The position numbers and the translations under genes are program-made. The notes below the pieces were generated by a model that saw nothing but the letters and a program-made list of their open reading frames with translations, was not told where the DNA came from and ran no database searches. A stretch of 64,000 nt of DNA from Omphalotus guepiniiformis. Lineage: Eukaryota > Basidiomycota > Agaricomycetes > Agaricales > Omphalotaceae. Location: assembly GCA_028554645.1 (NCBI GenBank), contig JAQOOI010000062.1, positions 62,001 through 126,000 on the forward strand, written 5' to 3'. Below, piece by piece: positions 57,783-64,000 of the stretch (position 1 is its first letter; each line of letters opens with the position of its first letter).

Positions 57783-59797
57783 CTATAACCCTCTCTTCAT
57801 CTTCTTCCCAATCATCTTCCCCTTCTCAACAGCAGCACTCAAAACCCTCCTCTCTCTCCTCTCCAAATCTCTCTTCAAATTATACGTATACCTCCTCGTA
57901 AACGATCTCCCCACCAACGTCAGTCCCCTCTCATTAACAACAAGACCCGCAGGTTTCCCTTGTTCATCCATAGTAACATCATACGACCCTTCCTGCTTCA
58001 AATGATTCAAACATTTTTCACGCGCCCAACGGATATTCACTTGTGCAAGTGTAGGGTTATGTCGGATAACGTGAAGTGCGGTTTGTAACATTGATTCGTC
58101 ACGGTATTTGTGCCCTTTGGTTAGTGAGAATGTTTTTAGGTTCGGGAGAAGGTGTAGTTGGACGGATAGATCGCGGAGAGGCTTCTGTCCAAAAAGAACC
58201 CGTTAGCGCCAGGAATGTAATGAAAGGAAAGAAAACGACGTTTACTATAGTGAAAGGTGTTGTGCACATGAAATGAAAGTCGGTTAGTTTCGGGCATGAG
58301 GTGAGTATAGAACGAAATAGTTGTATATGATCCGACTCGACATCAGGTATATGCAACCAAAGATCAAGCGACGTCAACGAAGTCAACGTCCTCAATATCG
58401 GACAAACCGACTGTACCCTCGAATCAAACAACGGTTCGCACGTAAGGTCAAGCGTCTCGATAGATTCCGGATTAGGAAGTTCCGCCAGCTGCTGATACAC
58501 CCCAATGAACGTATTAAGTTCAGGTAACGCAGAGGGTTCAAGACACATAGGAATAGAATGTGGTGACATCCAACGCTTGAAGTTCCAAGCTAACCGAATA
58601 TACTTGAGCGAAGTATGTCGAGATAAAAAAGCGCCCAAAGCGACATCGTTGGGAGGGCTTAACGTGAAATCGTCTTTGTACCCGAAAGAACCTAGGGTGA
58701 GAGTATGAAGCTTCGGCCAGTGTCCATTACATAGTTGTTGGATATCGAAGAGGCGTGTTGAGGAAGAGAAAGAACTGAGCGTTATCTCTTCTAGATCTGG
58801 ACTGTGCTTGGAAAGCATATCCCAGAGACGTTCAGGAAGTTGCTCCTGAATCGGAAATAGGTCTAGACCGCCGATTTATTCGTCAGAACTGAGAAGGGGA
58901 AGCGGGGGAGAGATAATTCGAGGTTGACGCACCGGATTCTTCTAACCCATGTCGTACTGTCAAAGAGAAACTTGTGAGGTCTTGAAAGTCGAACAACTAT
59001 ACCCCGATGTTCGTTAGAATGTATTATCGCAATTTATCGGGAGCAATTACGCACCGAACTATCCGGGTCCAATGGCTCGTATCCCACGTTACTATACACA
59101 GTCTTAAGCCGTGGACAGCTAGAAGAAGTATTCATGAGCATATAAGAACGAACGAACGAAAAAAAAAAAAGAAGAAAAAGAAACACAGTGATGACGAAGC
59201 GTCTTCCACAAACAATCTCTCGGCATCTCCAGCCCATCCCAGTCAAACGTATGCAACAAAGGCATATACACCGCAATCCTCTCAATCATATCCACAACCC
59301 AATTTTCATCCAAAGGTTCATTAGTCCTCGGCCAAGCCAGATAATAATTCGGTCGAACAGCAAGCTTGCGTACATGCTGACATATATCTGGGCGCTCGTT
59401 TAACATCGTCAATGCTGTCTTGCACGCTCGACTTGATTTTAAAACGACAGTATCGTATAGAACAGGCGTTATAAGTTCTCTAACGTGTTTAGACTAGAAA
59501 AAGAAAAAAGAAAATGACGTTGAAAGGAAGGTCAGCGATAACAACAAAGGGGGGTGGTAAATTCCAACTCACAGTCAAGCTCAGGTTCAACAAATCAGTT
59601 GTCCATAATCTACCAGCAATTTCATAAAGAACATCTGCTGGTATATTCCCGACTAAATTTGCGCTTTCTAGACGGAAAGTTGTTTGAGGTCGAGAGAGGA
59701 GTGGAATCTGCAACAGAGTAGATAAAGTCCTGAGACCTCGTCTTCGAGTCCGTGGAAGATTTATGTCAGAGCTCTTTGCTGAGTTCTGAGCAGACAT
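57783..59797 (-). CDS. F-box/LRR-like protein, about 558 aa
   Basis: Exons are read as 59573-59797, 59189-59493, 59055-59118, 58933-58996, 58246-58862 and 57783-58184. The F-box is at about residues 48-75 (NIPADVLYEIAGRLWTTDLLNLSLT). The rest is a leucine-rich array with LFDFQDLTSFSL, RLWDMLSKHSPDLEEITL and TSLTSLDLWLHIPDVES, and a basic C-terminus (KGKMIGKKMKRGL). It is expected to be a substrate receptor of an SCF ubiquitin ligase; mushroom genomes carry large, fast-changing sets of these. The related copy at 30.7 kb has matching intron positions. Between exons 2 and 3 the frame closes only if the donor is CT instead of GT (59187-59188), so splicing there is non-canonical or the gene is damaged. 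Confidence 0.75.
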
Positions 59798-60989
59798 GGT
59801 TGGAAGGATGAAAAGAGAAGGGAGAGAAGGGAATGAAGAAGGATTAGTGTTGCTCGACGTGGTTGGCCCTCTAGATCATTGCCGCACTGTAGCCTTCACT
59901 GAGCTGTCTCCTTTGGGTCGCTCACATAATTGGGCGCTTACAGTGCTTAAGCGCTCAGATATCGAGGTCCTCGTAACTTCTATGTACCTTATGTACCTCA
60001 TCATTCTGCTGAAGAAATTCACTCGATACGCCCTTAAAACACGGAATGTGTGACTCGATGGTCCTCAGTGGTTTACAAGTGCGGAGGATTTGCCCTCGAA
60101 CCTGGCAGATACCCGTACTTGGATTGCAAAGTGAGTAGTTTTACGATCGTCCCCTTCGCACCTGCATATAATGTCTGTCTCAAACTTGAAGCTACGCGAA
60201 CTCAGTGAGAAAACAACGATACCATGCTCATCCACGCAAGACGCCTTGGCTGCTTTATTTTTCAAGTCAATGCTCCTTCGACCACTGCGCTTGATCATTG
60301 ATGAAGTCGTCGAATAAACCCAGTTCATAGTCACGACTACGACGAAACTTAGAGTTTCCTTTGTCAATTATCCTATTCGCTCATGTACGTTGTCGACCAG
60401 TATAACCTGTCGAAAGAAACTGACCTGCTACGCATCTAGTCAAGGGCATCCGCCATCTCTTCAAATTATTCTAGTCGTTTCTCGTTCGGTATGGGGTTTA
60501 GTAATGTCGCGCCGCACATTTGGATCCATAGAGTCAAGTGAGTGGTCTATGCTTATCCAAGTTCATCCGCGCATTCACCTAGACTCATTCGAGACGGCTT
60601 CAAGTGTGTTGTGACCGGGAAATACGACGTCAAAAGTTAAAACATCGAAACGGTCAGTTGTTGTTGAAGAAGAGTAGTCCAACAAGGTATGTCTCTACAA
60701 ATGTTTGCTGGCTGCTACCGCCCCAATTTATACTTCCCCAGTAAAACTATCCTACGTCTGCGTTGCTTGTTTTGAAACGCTTTGACTACGACAGCGCAAG
60801 GAGCATGATTGGTTTGATCGTTTGAAAAGAGTAATGGAAGGAGGTAATTGAGATTGACAAGTAAGACGAGCGACTCGCCCTTCTATATCGTGCTCCATAT
60901 CTATTTCTTAATATGAAAAGCCGGAATGTCAAAGTCAACTTCCGGTCGCTCCCCACTACCCCAACCGACGTGCCCATCGACACGCAAGC
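59798..60989. other. Intergenic, no gene recognised
   Basis: Promoter side of the F-box gene and unassigned sequence. Open frames are below 105 codons with no recognisable motifs. Confidence 0.35.
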
Positions 60990-61313
60990 TCATTTCCCGG
61001 AGCCAGTGAAATGCACATCAAAGTCCCTACTACCTCCAACTCTAATTTTGCGCAATCCCTCTTTAATACCTCCGGAGACAACCAAATGCCAGTCGTGATC
61101 GTCTTCTAGGTAAATCGTGGCGTGTCGGCCGTCACCATTCGTTATATTGATCTCGGTACAGTTGCTGCCTTTATCCAGCCAGCGACCAAAGTGGATTTCG
61201 CTGAGAGCTTTTGGGGGTATGAAGCACATCGCATGGTTATCTTTGTGATTGCGGACAGTAATGGAGAGGTCCTTATTGTCGGGGGCGTATATGGTTCGCA
61301 AGTTGAGTACCAT
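60990..61313 (-). CDS. Hypothetical protein, 107 aa (tentative)
   Basis: A single open frame starting at ATG 61311-61313 (MVLNLRTIYAPDN) with no signal peptide or membrane helix. Alternating polar and hydrophobic residues (ATIYLEDDHDWHLVVSGG, IRVGGSRDFDVHFTGSG) suggest a small beta-rich fold, which makes it more protein-like than its neighbours. A possible splice acceptor (GAGCAG) lies just upstream, so it could be the last exon of a longer gene. No family is recognised. Confidence 0.3.
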   Translation of the reverse strand: MVLNLRTIYAPDNKDLSITVRNHKDNHAMCFIPPKALSEIHFGRWLDKGSNCTEINITNGDGRHATIYLEDDHDWHLVVSGGIKEGLRKIRVGGSRDFDVHFTGSGK

Positions 61314-61935
61314 CCTGCTCAAGCGTTGAACAAACAGTCATTAGTGTCAACGTATATCGATTGAAGGAGAATAGAGGTACCTTTCTGTGGCTTTCTCTGC
61401 TGACCGTTGTCGTCAGTCCAGAAACCAGGGAGGTTTTATACTACAGAATCGTTCTTCTTGTTCGACATCCAGGGGTACAGAGATATCCAAAGTATGCAGT
61501 GCCTTCAAGAGCACTCCTCGTGGGTTAACTCTAAGTAACAGCTGTCATCGGCGAATACGAAGGTCCTGGCAGTGTAAGAGCTTGAAAGGATGACATCTGA
61601 TGACATGCATTGAAGTCTGGAAGGGTCTGGAAGGGTAGGTTGCTAACTCGAGTGGGAAAGAAGAGGAGAAGGCCCAGCACGAGCGAAGGAAGGCGAAGGA
61701 ATCTTGGGAAATCAAAGAGTGACATGGACAGCGCAAGTGATCGAATAGTACCAATCGACTCCACCCTCCGGCCATGGTAGGCTCTATCTCTCAGAAATCC
61801 AATCAATGTCAAGCAAAAGAGGTGGAACGTCTGACTCGGTCTTGAGAAAGATGCGCAGACTTCATCGCCGAATCGGCGAGAGCCTAGCCGAATGCACGGA
61901 TGAATTAAAAGCTCGTTTAAATGGTTGCAGACCAC
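61314..61935. other. Intergenic, no gene recognised
   Basis: Contains no supported gene. The minus-strand 135-codon frame at 61531-61938 has no features beyond chance. Confidence 0.3.
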
Positions 61936-62300
61936 CATCAGTAAATCCAGGGATCTGCCGTGATGGATTATAAATGCGCGTAATACGTGTAATCTACTGC
62001 AATACCAATAATGTGATCATAATATTATACATCAAATTGTAAGGAATTTTAACTCATTACACCTTTGGACTTTTTTTGACAATTATTATACCTCATGAAC
62101 AAAACACACAAACTATATCTCGAGACAGCATAATGAGAAATTTATATCTGACATCCTCACATTTAGCCAAGAATGTGTCTTATCCAATGCAATAATAAAT
62201 ATATTTCAATAATTTTTGAGCATTCAAATATAAGTATAATGAATTTTTGATTTTATTCCACCAGGTAACATACATGACATGACTATGTAACTACAAGTAC
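61936..62300. repeat. AT-rich direct repeat, copy 1
   Basis: Matches 63588-63945 in the same orientation, with shared blocks such as TAATACGTGTAATCT, GTAAGGAATTTTAACTCATT and ACACCTTTGGAC. The two copies are diverged by many substitutions and small indels. No terminal TG...CA or target duplication could be fixed, so calling them LTRs would be speculative. Confidence 0.75.
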
Positions 62301-63587
62301 AGTACAAAACAAAACCTGTCCCATCATCGGGTACTTCGTACAAATTTATATTAATTCTTATACTTCCTGTGTAGTTACCTGGGTAAATTCATGAGCATTG
62401 AAAACACCATAAGTAGAACAGAAGACGGTACGTACCAGTCATATGATTCTATGTATCAAATACTATAAGGTTAAAAAAATATGTTCATCAGCTAAAATTA
62501 CGGGGAAGAACATCAAAGGACATACCTTCATAAATATCTGCCGCCCAGTTTACGGTCCCATACGGCTGTAGTACCTGTGCAGGAACCAGAATGTAAGCGA
62601 AGAGAATATTCGAAGCATAAGAAACTGTACCTATCCTGCTGTGAAGGTGGTGGTTGGAGAAAGAACAGAAGATGTAAAGAAATCAACGAAGTCACGGCCT
62701 TTAATAATTCTCGGCTGGCAGATCACCTGACCGTGTTTTTGGAGTGCCGAATGCCGCGCGGCGGGTGGTTAACCGGTTAACCGGTAATCATTTCCAGCTC
62801 CGACATCTCTGATAGAAAATTTTCGCGAAGTCCTGGCGAAGTCTGAGCTGTGAGTTGATGAACATCGAACACTCATGTATCATGATCTCTCAGGATTAAT
62901 CTGGCTAAAGGTTTCTGAGATTTTGTGCTTTGTGGAAGGGTTTTGAGGATATATATGTATTAAGTATGTTCACCAGCTAGGTTTGCTTGTGGTCATCTTG
63001 TATTTTGTAAATAACCCGTGAACTTTATGAGAAATGGTAAGTGTGCACAGTGTTGCAAAATAAATACAGCAGGAATATATAGCAGTATAGATATGTAGAA
63101 TAAATACCACAAATTCTAGCCAATCACGATAATAGAATAAGAATTACTCGCACCTGTAATATTGTACAATGATGACAGCAAAATCATAACATGTCAGAAT
63201 TTCGTGTAATTTTGATGCCATCTATATATGGTATAAAAATCCGTGATCAAGACATATCTTATCTATATCAGACTCAAATTCCCACAACGCCTCACCACGT
63301 TTCCCCTGATTTAGTGATGACTCACTTCTTGTTTTTTTTTCGTTTTTTGCGTCCTCGGTGATCCTTCTGTGCCTCTTCAAAGATGTATCGTATCCCACCG
63401 AACGAGAGACGATTGCGATGATATAAAGGGCATGAGATCCGCTCTTTTCAACTTTGTTTGACTAGACGTGTAGTATGTATTTCAGTTCGTTTCGGCTTAT
63501 TATATGAGAAGACGACGTACAAGGCGGACAAAATATGTGAGAAAAGAGTACTCAAGTTTCGACAGTTTGTCGTAGTCGTGACTCCAG
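62301..63587. other. AT-rich spacer between direct repeats
   Basis: No coding capacity for reverse transcriptase, integrase or a capsid protein was seen. It contains a perfect 16-bp palindrome, GGTTAACCGGTTAACC, at 62767-62782. Base composition is clearly AT-richer than the rest of the window. Confidence 0.45.
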
Positions 63588-63945
63588 CATCACTAAATCC
63601 AGGGACCTGCCACGACGGATTATAAGTCCGCATAATACGTGTAATCTGATGTAACACGAATAATCTGACCATAATATTATACATGGAATTGTAAGGAATT
63701 TTAACTCATTACACCTTTGGACTTTTTTCGACAATTATTATACCTCATTTACACAACACACAAAATCTATGTCAAGACAGCACAATTAGAAATTTTTCTC
63801 AGATATCCTCATATTGAGCTAACAAATATATCTTATTCAATACAATAATAAATATATCTTGAGACATTGCACACATTCAAATATAATAAAACTTGTATAT
63901 CATTGCGCAAGGTAGACTACATACAAGACTATCTAACTACATGCG
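63588..63945. repeat. AT-rich direct repeat, copy 2
   Basis: Second copy of 61936-62300, about 1.65 kb downstream in the same orientation. The similarity ends close to the window edge and may continue beyond it. Confidence 0.75.
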
Positions 63946-64000
63946 ACGCTCCCGTGTAACATGCGAGGCAAGCTAAAAGTAAATATTAAGTGCCGAGCAC

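Noticed and set aside
60390..60614. 74-codon plus-strand frame downstream of the last F-box gene
   Set aside because: No conserved features, no matching exons nearby, and its length is within chance expectation.
62767..62782. GGTTAACCGGTTAACC palindrome as a telomere- or origin-like element
   Set aside because: It is a single short palindrome with no tandem array or surrounding structure; reported only as part of the AT-rich spacer.

Overview
The window looks like a piece of a mushroom-forming basidiomycete (Agaricomycetes) nuclear genome. Genes are closely packed on both strands and split by many short GT-AG introns of about 45-70 bp. The recognisable proteins are ones typical of such fungi: a psi-producing oxygenase, an OPT transporter, a DUF2235 hydrolase, F-box/LRR proteins, a DUF3669 protein and an AspRS-DUF2156 fusion. 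No virus, plasmid, CRISPR array, rRNA or tRNA was seen.

Positions 1-16,000 are an unstable, repeat-built region. Two small unrelated gene families are interleaved. 'G' genes encode secreted proteins with a Ser/Gly-rich stalk and a GPI-type C-terminus (four copies: 1-464 partial, 1691-2525, 3662-4518, 11287-12227). 'M' genes encode a small multi-pass membrane protein (one intact copy at 15175-15858 and three broken ones near 1.2-1.6, 5.2-6.0 and 9.8-10.4 kb). Each broken M sits just upstream of a G gene in the same direction, so an M-G unit seems to have been copied. Copies A and B are a tandem duplication. The blocks at about 3.4-6.3 kb and 8.3-12.3 kb are an inverted duplication around a coiled-coil gene (6666-7541). 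The right arm carries a 1.25-kb DNA transposon that the left arm lacks, which gives an exact empty site. A 5'-truncated non-LTR retrotransposon (about 12.4-14.9 kb) lies upstream of the intact M gene.

Positions 16,600-32,600 hold a DUF3669 protein, a zinc-finger regulator, a large dual-domain fatty-acid oxygenase (oxylipin synthesis), a DUF2235 hydrolase and an F-box/LRR pseudogene.

Positions 34,400-55,000 hold an oligopeptide transporter, a PX-domain protein, a long low-complexity protein, a probable ergosteryl-aspartate synthase, a single-pass membrane protein with an ectodomain, and a sugar transporter. They look like independent housekeeping or accessory genes, not a pathway cluster.

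Positions 55,000-64,000 are gene-poor. They contain an F-box/LRR protein related to the pseudogene at 30.7 kb. The last 2 kb are AT-rich and carry a pair of direct repeats about 1.65 kb apart.

All gene models were spliced by eye. Exon edges are given where the reading frame closes; where it does not, this is stated.
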